A stretch of 64,000 bases of DNA from Acidovorax sp. SRB_14 (GTDB lineage: Bacteria > Pseudomonadota > Gammaproteobacteria > Burkholderiales > Burkholderiaceae_C), in NCBI RefSeq assembly GCF_012932145.1, contig NZ_MWOK01000002.1, positions 1 to 64,000 on the forward strand, written 5' to 3'. A model generated the notes under the pieces. That model ran no database searches. It saw only the letters and a list, made by a program, of their open reading frames with translations, and was not told the DNA's origin. The position numbers and the translations under genes are program-made. This document shows positions 9,424 to 17,007 of this stretch, piece by piece. Each line of letters begins with the position of its first letter. Position 1 is the first letter of the stretch.

Positions 9424-9792
9424 TCAAGCCTTCACTTCGACCACCTGTGCGAAGCCGCCGAAGATCATGCGTTTGCCGTCGAAGGGCATGGGCGGATTGC
9501 CGGGCGTGGACGGATCCATGCGCGGGTCCTCCATCATCTTCTTCATGCCTGCGTCACGCGTGGCCTTGTCCGGCCATTCGACCCACGAAAACGCCACCGT
9601 CTCGTCTGCCGTGGCCTGGACTGCGCGGCGGAAGTCGGTGACTTTGCCGTCGGGGACGTCGTCGCCCCAGCCTTCGATCACGCGGACGGCGCCGAGCTCG
9701 ATGAACATCGCGTCGAAATGGCGCGCGTGCTCGATGAACTTCTGCTTGTTTGCGGTAGGAACTGCGATCACGAAACCATCGATGTATGACAT
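9424..9792 (-). CDS. DUF1428 family protein
   Basis: A 122-residue protein beginning MSYIDGFVIAVPTANKQKF, typical of the DUF1428 family (dimeric alpha-beta barrel fold, function unknown). The C-terminal half contains PPMPFDGKRMIFGGF, the family's conserved ending. The ATG at 9792 is supported by AGGAG a few bases upstream on the minus strand; the longer upstream frame is not coding-like. It has the same orientation as the integron cassette to its right, but no attC is visible beside it, so it cannot be called a cassette. Confidence 0.85.
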   Translation of the reverse strand: MSYIDGFVIAVPTANKQKFIEHARHFDAMFIELGAVRVIEGWGDDVPDGKVTDFRRAVQATADETVAFSWVEWPDKATRDAGMKKMMEDPRMDPSTPGNPPMPFDGKRMIFGGFAQVVEVKA

Positions 9793-10196
9793 GTGTTCAC
9801 TCCTGTTAAGTGGACCGGTCGGTGCGCCGCCGGAGGGCCGCTCGTATCCCGTCGACGAACAACGACAAGCCGAATCGACACAGCGCGCCTGGCACGAGGG
9901 CATGCGTCCTGTGGCGGCGCTGGGGCAGCGCCGCCGCAGAATGCCGGCCGGGCGAGCCGCCGCGGCGCCCTCAGCGTAGACGGCTTGGCCTCGCATGTCA
10001 CGCTGGAGCAAGCCGAGCACTGCCTTTCCCCATGCCCGAGCCGACCATGAAAGACGGCGGGCTGTACGGTCGGCGCACGGCAAACAGAACGATCGGTGCG
10101 CCGAGGTGCATGCTTCCTGGCGCATCGACGCGATGGGAGACCACCACGGAACCAACAACCACGATGGTGTCGCGCAAGCCGTGAAACAAGGGTTAG
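9793..10196. other. Gap between the DUF1428 gene and a recombinase remnant
   Basis: No supported gene. It holds a perfect 9-base inverted repeat, GGCGGCGCT (9913-9921) and AGCGCCGCC (9927-9935), with a 5-base loop and no T-run. The rest may be decayed mobile DNA but is not recognisable. Confidence 0.45.
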
Positions 10197-10350
10197 ATCG
10201 TCGGCCAAAAGGCACCGTTCAAGGTGAAGGACATCTGGGCACGCCGGGTCCGGCCTCCAGATAAAGAACCGCATGCGCGAGCGCGCTCTGTTCAACCTCG
10301 GCATCAAGAGCGATGACGCACTCAAGATCTCGGAGCAAACTGAAACCTGA
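10197..10350 (+). pseudogene. Tyrosine recombinase remnant (internally deleted, frameshifted)
   Basis: The first frame reads IVGQKAPFKVKDIWARRVR. After an apparent one-base insertion near 10254 a second frame reads LQIKNRMRERALFNLGI and continues DDALKISEQTET to a stop. From memory, a common Burkholderiales tyrosine recombinase has GQKAPFKVKDIWAIRVRL..LFNLGIDSKLRG near its start and YLGIEVDDALE..EQTE at its very end. The remnant therefore seems to join the N-terminal and C-terminal ends at the shared LGI, deleting the catalytic domain. A stop codon lies directly before the first visible residue. It cannot be functional. Confidence 0.65.
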
Positions 10351-10468
10351 GAGAGCCGACGGCGGTCGTCCCTTGCGAGGTCCGCCGCTCGCAATGGCAG
10401 TTTCCCGGAAGCAAGATCAGTGTGAGGTTCCGGCCAGGAGCGGCCGGTGCTCAAAGGGAAAAGCAGTC

Positions 10469-10525
10469 GCTCAACGCTGGAGTTAAGCGGCGGCGTAGCC
10501 GTCCGCCTTGAACGAATTGTTAGGC
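10469..10525 (-). repeat. attC: Integron attC site (57 bp)
   Basis: On the minus strand the site begins with the inverse core GCCTAAC and ends with the core GTTGAGC, which fits GTTRRRY. Between them AAGGCGGACGGC and GCCGCCGCTT pair around a short TAC loop with unpaired bases in one arm, the usual attC hairpin with extrahelical bases. It sits 16 bases past the stop of the MazF-like gene on the same strand, where a cassette attC belongs. Confidence 0.85.
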
Positions 10526-10540
10526 CGCATCGCCCGAGAT

Positions 10541-10939
10541 CTAGCCGTGGCGATGGAAGGCCGCTTGGACGAAGCGTAGCCCAGCAACAACCTGGTCTAT
10601 ACGTGCTTCCGATAACGAGCCAATGTACGAGCCCAGCCGCGCTTTGTAGATGCAGGATACTTGAGAGGCGATTACGACACTTTGCCGTTCCAAGTCGCCC
10701 TCACTAGGTTCTAGCAGCACATTGCCAGGCTCTGACGCTTTATGGAGGTTTGAACTCAGGGCGCAGACAATGACGGTGCTGATACGAGAGTGATTAAAGA
10801 CGTCCTCTTGCACGACCACATGCGGATGTGGCGACCCCGGAAACGAGCCTCTCGTCTCGTCGGCGGCGATCCAGAATATGTCGCCGCGTCTGACGACGCG
10901 GAGAGGAGACTGAATCTGAAGTGCGACTTCTCTGTCCAT
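10541..10939 (-). CDS. MazF/PemK-like toxin in an integron cassette
   Basis: A 132-residue MazF/PemK-family protein. MazF toxins are ribosome-independent endoribonucleases. Family features in order: RRGDIFWIA near the N-terminus, HPHVVVQEDVFNHSRISTVI, a short SSN motif, then GNVLLEPSEGDLERQSVVIA and a C-terminal helix. The ATG at 10939 lies 3 bases past the minus-strand cassette core GTTAGGC (10949-10943), so the gene fills the cassette exactly; upstream in-frame ATGs would start inside attI. No ribosome-binding site is visible, as is common for first cassettes. No antitoxin gene is adjacent, which is unusual for this family. Activity is inferred from similarity only. Confidence 0.8.
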   Translation of the reverse strand: MDREVALQIQSPLRVVRRGDIFWIAADETRGSFPGSPHPHVVVQEDVFNHSRISTVIVCALSSNLHKASEPGNVLLEPSEGDLERQSVVIASQVSCIYKARLGSYIGSLSEARIDQVVAGLRFVQAAFHRHG

Positions 10940-10942
10940 GTG

Positions 10943-11056
10943 GCCTAACGTCATGTAGACCGCATACATCCGCAGGCCATATCTGGACATTGCGGTCTAA
11001 GTTGTTCGGAGAAAATTTTGGAAAGGGGCGTGCCGCAACGCCTAGCGGGCGACAGG
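10943..11056 (-). other. attI: attI-like region with first cassette boundary
   Basis: The region between the intI start and the first cassette. It ends on the minus strand in the core GTTAGGC (10949-10943), the expected recombination point. Inside it AGACCGCA (10957-10964) and TGCGGTCT (10991-10998) form an inverted repeat. attI sites are poorly conserved, so the call rests on position and the core site. Confidence 0.6.
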
Positions 11057-11072
11057 CTGTACAAAACAACAG
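11057..11072 (+). promoter_or_regulatory. LexA (SOS) box in front of intI
   Basis: CTGTACAAAACAACAG fits CTGT-N8-ACAG and lies 14 bases before the intI ATG. Many integron integrases are repressed by LexA through such a box and induced by the SOS response, so this is expected. It controls only a broken gene now. Confidence 0.65.
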
Positions 11073-11086
11073 TACTAAATTCAGTC

Positions 11087-11789
11087 ATGAAACCCGCTAC
11101 CCCTCCTGTGTTGCGCGCCACACGGCTGCTGGATCAGATCCGTGAGCGGATTCGTTACAAACACTATAGCCTGCGCACCGAGCAAGCCTATGTGCAGTGG
11201 CACGGGTATGCGTTTGATGGAGGGCACGCGCCTGCGCATCAAAGATGTGGATTTTGATCGCAGCGTGATCGTGGTGCGGCAGGCCAAGGGGGGCAAAGAC
11301 CGCGTCGTCATGCTGCCGCGTAGCTTGGCAGCCGACTTGCGGCAGCAAGCTCTTGCAGCACGGGCACAGTGGGAGCATGACCGACAAGCCCAGCGCGGTG
11401 GAGTGGAGGTGCCACATGCACTGGAAGTGAAATATCCAGGAGTGGGCCAGCGTTGGGGCTGGTTCTGGGTTTTTCCAGCCCCTGCGCTTTCGATTGACCC
11501 ACGCACAGGAGTTGAACGCCGGCACCATGTGTATGAGGAGCATTTGCAGCGGGCGATGAAGAAAGCCGTAGCGCAGATCGGTATCTGCAAGCCGGTTTCC
11601 GTGCATACGTTGCGCCACAGTTTTGCCACGCACCTGCTGCAGGCAGGCACCGATATTCGTACCGTGCAAGAGTTGCTGGGGCACTCGGATGTGAGTACCA
11701 CCATGATTTACACCCATGTCTTGAAGCTTGCCGTCGGTGGCACCACGAGCCCGTTGGATGCCATGGCCTCGAACTTGTCATCTCCGTGA
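11087..11789 (+). pseudogene. intI: Integron integrase intI with large internal deletion
   Basis: The start codes for an IntI N-terminus ([20 protein letters not shown], then a [15 protein letters not shown] segment). At about 11198-11205 the sequence jumps to [20 protein letters not shown] in another frame and runs to the normal C-terminus. This includes [31 protein letters not shown] with the catalytic tyrosine, and the IntI-specific insertion region around HALEVKYPG. About 150 residues are missing compared with a full IntI of about 320-340, and the two parts are out of frame. A TGG/GGC overlap at the junction suggests deletion by microhomology. The gene is divergent from the MazF cassette, as in intact integrons. 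Confidence 0.88.
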
Positions 11790-12385
11790 ATGGCCGCTTC
11801 AGGGCACTGACCGAGAAGGCTGCTCCGGGTCGAGACCGTCAGTTCGAAGCTTCGAGCAGCAGACATTCGACCTCCAATTGGCGGTGTGAGCCGTTGGCCC
11901 CGGGGCCGGTCACTGCGGCCGGCGGTCGGTCGGATGAGTCAATGACAGCTCCGTGCCGCGCCGTGGACAAATTCGGCACGCGAACGATGACACACGATGG
12001 ATGGCCGTCATCACGCTCTGAAATATGTGAGACAGCAGTGGGTCGTCCCGCGACCGCCACAGCTTGGGGCAGGCATCTGCTCTGCCGTTGAAGCTTTTCA
12101 AGCGACCCCGTTACACGGAACGAGTGCAAAACTTGTGCGGATTTGTGGCCCGTTGGATGAGGTCGTGCTGGCGTCCTGTATACCTGCATCGCTTTGCTCC
12201 GCTGACCAGCTGGATAGCGCGGCGCACACAATGCCGTGCCATGAGCCGCCAACCCGTAACTGCATGTGATCGATCGCATTGCCATGCGAATGACATCGCG
12301 ATAGTTTCTCGGTTGCCCTCCAATTCATCAGCGATCCCTTAAGAATTCCGCGATAGCGGGGGCGGCTCAATCGAAGGAGAAAATC
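11790..12385. other. Gene-free stretch right of the integron
   Basis: Short open frames exist on both strands but none resembles a protein family and none has a good ribosome-binding site. No attC, inverted repeat or IS end was recognised. The last 15 bases hold the ribosome-binding site of the cupin gene. Confidence 0.5.
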
Positions 12386-12766
12386 ATGGTCACTCCCGTC
12401 AGCGTTGAGAAGCTCGAAGTCAAATCGCATGGCACGCCGGACGAGCTTCGCACACCCAACAAAACCCGCGTCGAGGTGGTAAAGCTGCAGGGCTACACGA
12501 TCGGGCGGTTCAACTTCGAACCCGGGTGGCGTTGGTCAGAATGCATCAAGCCCGTGGTGAAGACAGAGTATTGCCAACTCTCGCATGTGGGGCATGTCGT
12601 TTCGGGAAAGCTCACCGTTCGAATGCAGGACGGTTCCGAGAAAACGCTCAGCGCAGGAGAGTCCTACGCCATCCCGCCTGGCCACGATGCCTGGGTCGAA
12701 GGCAACGCCCCCTTTGTCGGCCTGGAGGTGCTCAGTGCCGATGTCTACGCAAAGCCTTCCCCGTAG
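12386..12766 (+). CDS. Cupin-domain protein
   Basis: A 126-residue single-domain cupin. The beta-barrel motifs are visible as HVGHVVSGKLTVRMQDGSE and the later PPGHDAWVEGN, with histidines positioned like metal ligands. GAAGGAG lies just upstream of the ATG, giving a clear start. Small cupins include isomerases, dioxygenases and binding proteins; nothing here shows the substrate. It is isolated between the integron remnant and hrpA. Confidence 0.85.
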   Translation: MVTPVSVEKLEVKSHGTPDELRTPNKTRVEVVKLQGYTIGRFNFEPGWRWSECIKPVVKTEYCQLSHVGHVVSGKLTVRMQDGSEKTLSAGESYAIPPGHDAWVEGNAPFVGLEVLSADVYAKPSP

Positions 12767-12880
12767 CGCTGGCGTGTGTGTGGGACGTGTCTGGCTGCAT
12801 GGCGGCCAAAACGCGCTGTCGGCCCCTGACCCATCCCGGTGCGCGAGGCTCGCGTCGGGATTGTTCGCACAGCCCGCCGA

Positions 12881-15800
12881 TCAGCTGTTGATCTGCGCCC
12901 ACAGCTTGTCCAGCCGCTTGACGCTCACCGGCTGCGGCGTGCGCAGCTCCTGCGCGAAGAAGCTCACGCGCAGTTCTTCGAGCAGCCAGCGCAGCTCCTG
13001 CATGCGCGCGTCGACCTGGCCTTTGCGCTCGGCCACGAGGCGCCAGTAGCGCTGCTCCTGCGGGCGCAGCTCGGCCAGTTTGGTGGCGTCGCGCGCCGGG
13101 TCGGCGCGGACTTTGTCCAGGCGCAGCGTGATGGCCTTGAGGTAGCGCGCGAAGTGCGCCAGCTGCGGCCAGGGCGCGGCGGTCAGGAAGTTCTTCGGCA
13201 CCAGGCGCTGCAGCTGCTGCAGAGCGTCTGCCGTGGCCTCGGGCGCGCCCTTGGTGTCCTTGATCTTGCGCGCGGCCGCGGCGTACTCGGTGAGGATCGT
13301 GCCCGCCAGGCGCGCCACCTCGTTGGCGATCAGCGTCAGGCGCCCCCGGCCCTCGTCGACGCGGCGCTTGAAATCGGCCTCGCTGGTGGGCAGCGGGTCG
13401 AGCAGGAAGGCGCGGTCCATCGCGACATCAAGGATCTGGCTGCGCAGCTCTTCCTGCGTGCCCAGCGGCATGTAGGCCACGGCCATTTTCTGCAGGTCGG
13501 GAATGTTCTTTTCGAGGTACTTGAGCGCGTCCTTGATCTGCAGCGCAAACAGGCGGCGCAGACCGGCGCGGTGCTTGGCAGCGGCGACCTCGGGCTCGTC
13601 AAAGACTTCGATCGTGACGGCATCGCCCGCGTCGATCAGCGCGGGAAAGCCGATCAGCGTCTGGCCGCCTTTGCCGATCTCCATGAGCTCGGGCAGTTCG
13701 CCGAAGGTCCAGGCGGTGTAGCGCTGGCCCGCCGGCATGGCGGGCGTGGCATTTGCTTCTTTTTTAGGATCTGCTTGCGCACGGATTTGCTTGCTTTCAG
13801 GTGCTTTTGCATCTGAAACCGCCTGGCTGCCAGCGCCAGCAGCTATCTTTAATGAAGCAAGCGCCTGAAAGGCCCCGCGCGCCTTCGCGCCCCACTCGGC
13901 CTTGAGCGCGCCGAGGTTGCGGCCCTGGCCAAGCTGGCGGCCGTGCTCGTCGACGACGCGGAAGTTCATGAACAGGTGCGCGGGCACCATGTCGAGCTTG
14001 AAGTCGGCGCGCTTGACGTCGAGCGAGGTCTCGTCGCGCACCTGCTTGAGCAGCGCATCGAGCAGGCCCACGCGGCCCATGCGCTCGGGCGTGCCCAGCA
14101 GCTGCGCCAGCCGCGCGGCCGATTCGGGCAGCGGCACGAAGCGGCTGCGCGGGCGCTGGTGCAGGCTCTTGAGCAGCGCCTGGATCTTGTCCTTGAGCAT
14201 GCCGGGCACGAGCCACTCGCACTGCTCCTCGTGCACCTGGTTGAGCACGAACAGCGGCACCGTCACCGTGAGGCCGTCGCGCGCGTCGCCGGGCGCATGC
14301 AGGTAGCTGGCCGCGCAATCCACGCCACCGAGCCGCACGGTGCGCGGAAAGGCGCTGGTGGTGATGCCGGCCGCCTCGTGGCGCATCAGTTCGTCGCGCG
14401 TGAGCTTGAGCAATTCGGGGCGTGCCTTGGCCTCGGCGCGGTACCAGTGCTCGAAGCCGCGCCCGTTGGTCACGTCCTGCGGCAGCTGCTGGTCGTAGAA
14501 GGCGTAGATCAGCTCCTCGTCCACCAGCACGTCCTGGCGGCGCGACTTGTGCTCGAGCGCCTCGACGTGGGCAATCAGCTTTTCGTTGGCGGCGAGAAAC
14601 GGCAGGCGCTTGTGTGCTTCGGGCAGCAGATCGCCGGCCACCAGCGCCTGGCGGATGAACATCTCGCGCGCGGCCTGCGGATCGACCTTGTCGAAGCCCA
14701 CGCGCCGGCCGCTGTAGACCACCAGGCCGTACAGCGTGGCGCGCTCGAAGGCGACGACCTCGGCGGCCTTCTTCTCCCAGTGCGGGTCGAGCAACTGCTT
14801 CTTGAGCAGGTGCGCGCCCACCTCTTCGAGCCAAGCCGGCTCGATGGCGGCGATGCCGCGGCCAAACAGGCGCGTGGTTTCGACTAGCTCGGCGCAGACG
14901 ATCCAGCGCCCCGGCTTCTTGCGCAGGTGCGCGCCCGGGTGGCGGTGGAACTTGATGCCGCGTGCGCCCAGGTACACGTCCTCTTCCTCGGGCTTGAAGC
15001 CGATGTTGCCGAGCAGCCCGGCCAGCATCGACAGGTGCAGCTGCTCATAGCTTGCCGGCTGCGCGTTGGCCTCCCAGCCGTGCTCGGCCACCACCGTGAG
15101 CAGCTGGCTGTGCACGTCGCGCCACTCGCGCACGCGGCGCACGTTGATGAAGTTCTGGCGCAGCAGCTGCTCGTACTGGCGGTTGCTGAGCTTGTGCGTG
15201 GGCGCGGCGCCGCCCTGCGCCAGCACGGGCGCCGGCGCAGGTGCGGGGGCCGGCGCGACCAGGCGCTGCGATACCGGCAAAAACGCCTGCGATGCACTGC
15301 CCTTGCGCCGTGCCTGCGCCTGTTGCTGCTGCACGCGCGCCGACGCGAGCGTGGGCATGGTGCCGCCGCGCGCCTCCTGCAGCCATTTCCACAGCGTGAG
15401 GTAACCGCTGAACTCGCTCTTGTCGTCGTCGAACTTGGCGTGCTGCTGGTCGGCCTGCTGTTGCGCGTCCATGGGGCGGTCGCGCACGTCCTGCAGGCTC
15501 AGCGCGCTGGCAATGACCAGCACCTCGCTGAGCGCCCCGCGCGCGCGCGCCTCCAGAATCATGCGGCCCACGCGCGGGTCAAGTGGCAGCTTGGACAGCT
15601 CGCGCCCCATGGGCGTGAGTTCGTTCCTGTCGTCCACCGCGCCGAGTTCATTGAGCAGCTGGTAGCCGTCGGCAATCGCACGGCTCGATGGCGCGTCGAT
15701 GAACGGGAAGTCTTCGACCACGCCGAGGTGCAGCGACTTCATGCGCAGGATCACGCCGGCGAGCGACGAGCGCAGGATTTCGGGGTCGGTGAAGCGCGGG

Positions 15801-16927
15801 CGGCCGGCAAAGTCGGTCTCTTCGTACAGCCGGAGGCAGATGCCGTTGGCCACGCGGCCGCAGCGCCCGGCGCGCTGGTTGGCCGCCGCCTGGCTGATCG
15901 GCTCGACCAGCAGCTGCTCAACTTTGCTGCGCAGGCTGTAGCGCTTGACGCGCGCCGTGCCGGCGTCGATCACGTAGCGGATGCCCGGCACCGTGAGCGA
16001 AGTCTCGGCCACATTGGTCGCCAGGATGATGCGCCGGCCTGTGTGGCCGTCAAAGATGCGGTCCTGCTCGGCCTGCGACAGGCGGGCAAACAGCGGCAGC
16101 ACCTCTGCGTTGCGCGTCAGCGGCTGGTGCGCCAGGTGCTTGCGCAGGTGGTCGGCGGCCTCGCGGATCTCGCGCTCGCCGGGCAGGAAGACCAGGATGT
16201 CGCCGCCCGCATTGCCCTGCCAGAGCTCGTCGACGCCGTCGGCAATGGCGTCGTTCAAACCATAGTCGCGGCTTTCCTCGAACGGGCGCCAGCGCTGCTC
16301 GACCGGAAAGGTGCGACCCGAGACCTGGATGACCGGTGCCGGCCCCTTGCTGCTGGCAAAGTGCTTGGCAAAGCGGTCGGCGTCGATGGTGGCCGAGGTC
16401 ACCACGATCTTCAGATCGGGCCGGCGCGGCAGGATCTGGCGCAGGTAGCCGAGCAGGAAGTCGATGTTCAGGCTACGCTCGTGCGCCTCGTCGATGATGA
16501 TCGTGTCGTAGGCCTTGAGCAGCGGATCGGTCTGCGTCTCGGCCAGCAGGATGCCGTCGGTCATAAGCTTGACCGACGCGTCGCGCGAGAGCCGGTCCTG
16601 GAAGCGCACCTTGTAGCCGACCACGTCGCCGAGCGGGGTGTTGAGCTCCTCGGCAATGCGCTTGGCCACCGAGCTCGCGGCGATGCGGCGCGGCTGGGTG
16701 TGGCCGATCAGCTGGCCCTTTTCGCCCGGCCTGGCATTGCACTTGCCGCGCCCCAGGGCGAGCGCGATCTTGGGCAGCTGCGTGGTCTTGCCCGAGCCGG
16801 TCTCGCCGCAGACGATGATGACCTGGTGCTTTTGCAGCGCCTCCATGATCTCGTCGCGCCGCGCAGACACGGGCAAGGATTCGGGAAACGTGATTTTCAG
16901 CGGGGAGACGGGTGCGGGAGCAGACAA
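12881..16927 (-). CDS. hrpA: ATP-dependent RNA helicase HrpA
   Basis: A DEAH-box RNA helicase of 1348 residues, close to E. coli HrpA. Walker A is GETGSGKTTQ (41-50) and the DEAH box is IIIDEAHERS (Asp146-His149). The helicase C domain follows with NVAETSLTVPGIRYVIDAG and QRAGRCGR, then the HA2, OB and long HrpA-specific C-terminal regions. HrpA helps resolve stalled or collided ribosomes and acts in RNA processing. Around residues 1019-1065 an Ala/Lys-rich, poorly conserved linker contains an in-frame copy of the dispersed repeat (13834-13871). Convergent with the cupin gene and divergent from argA. Confidence 0.95.
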   Translation of the reverse strand: MSAPAPVSPLKITFPESLPVSARRDEIMEALQKHQVIIVCGETGSGKTTQLPKIALALGRGKCNARPGEKGQLIGHTQPRRIAASSVAKRIAEELNTPLGDVVGYKVRFQDRLSRDASVKLMTDGILLAETQTDPLLKAYDTIIIDEAHERSLNIDFLLGYLRQILPRRPDLKIVVTSATIDADRFAKHFASSKGPAPVIQVSGRTFPVEQRWRPFEESRDYGLNDAIADGVDELWQGNAGGDILVFLPGEREIREAADHLRKHLAHQPLTRNAEVLPLFARLSQAEQDRIFDGHTGRRIILATNVAETSLTVPGIRYVIDAGTARVKRYSLRSKVEQLLVEPISQAAANQRAGRCGRVANGICLRLYEETDFAGRPRFTDPEILRSSLAGVILRMKSLHLGVVEDFPFIDAPSSRAIADGYQLLNELGAVDDRNELTPMGRELSKLPLDPRVGRMILEARARGALSEVLVIASALSLQDVRDRPMDAQQQADQQHAKFDDDKSEFSGYLTLWKWLQEARGGTMPTLASARVQQQQAQARRKGSASQAFLPVSQRLVAPAPAPAPAPVLAQGGAAPTHKLSNRQYEQLLRQNFINVRRVREWRDVHSQLLTVVAEHGWEANAQPASYEQLHLSMLAGLLGNIGFKPEEEDVYLGARGIKFHRHPGAHLRKKPGRWIVCAELVETTRLFGRGIAAIEPAWLEEVGAHLLKKQLLDPHWEKKAAEVVAFERATLYGLVVYSGRRVGFDKVDPQAAREMFIRQALVAGDLLPEAHKRLPFLAANEKLIAHVEALEHKSRRQDVLVDEELIYAFYDQQLPQDVTNGRGFEHWYRAEAKARPELLKLTRDELMRHEAAGITTSAFPRTVRLGGVDCAASYLHAPGDARDGLTVTVPLFVLNQVHEEQCEWLVPGMLKDKIQALLKSLHQRPRSRFVPLPESAARLAQLLGTPERMGRVGLLDALLKQVRDETSLDVKRADFKLDMVPAHLFMNFRVVDEHGRQLGQGRNLGALKAEWGAKARGAFQALASLKIAAGAGSQAVSDAKAPESKQIRAQADPKKEANATPAMPAGQRYTAWTFGELPELMEIGKGGQTLIGFPALIDAGDAVTIEVFDEPEVAAAKHRAGLRRLFALQIKDALKYLEKNIPDLQKMAVAYMPLGTQEELRSQILDVAMDRAFLLDPLPTSEADFKRRVDEGRGRLTLIANEVARLAGTILTEYAAAARKIKDTKGAPEATADALQQLQRLVPKNFLTAAPWPQLAHFARYLKAITLRLDKVRADPARDATKLAELRPQEQRYWRLVAERKGQVDARMQELRWLLEELRVSFFAQELRTPQPVSVKRLDKLWAQINS
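13834..13871 (-). repeat. Dispersed short repeat, copy inside hrpA
   Basis: Minus strand reads GCGCTTGC, a short AT-rich piece, then AAAGATAGCTGCTGGCGCTG. It lies in frame in a variable linker of HrpA and codes for LKIAAGAG-like residues. Confidence 0.55.
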
Positions 16928-17007
16928 GGTGGCGACTTCGTAGAGAATCGCGAATTATCCCAGCCTCTGCTGGTTTTCACTGACCCTGCCCCACGCCCCA
17001 CCCGCGC

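Noticed and set aside
9424-9792. DUF1428 gene as a second integron cassette
   Set aside because: Orientation is right, but no attC is visible on either side and it has its own ribosome-binding site.
9913-9935. Perfect GC-rich inverted repeat as a terminator
   Set aside because: No T-run in either direction and no gene ends nearby.
10193-10199. GTTAGAT as a second integron core site
   Set aside because: It fits GTTRRRY, but no RYYYAAC partner or imperfect inverted repeat lies 50-140 bases to the left, and it falls at the edge of the recombinase remnant.
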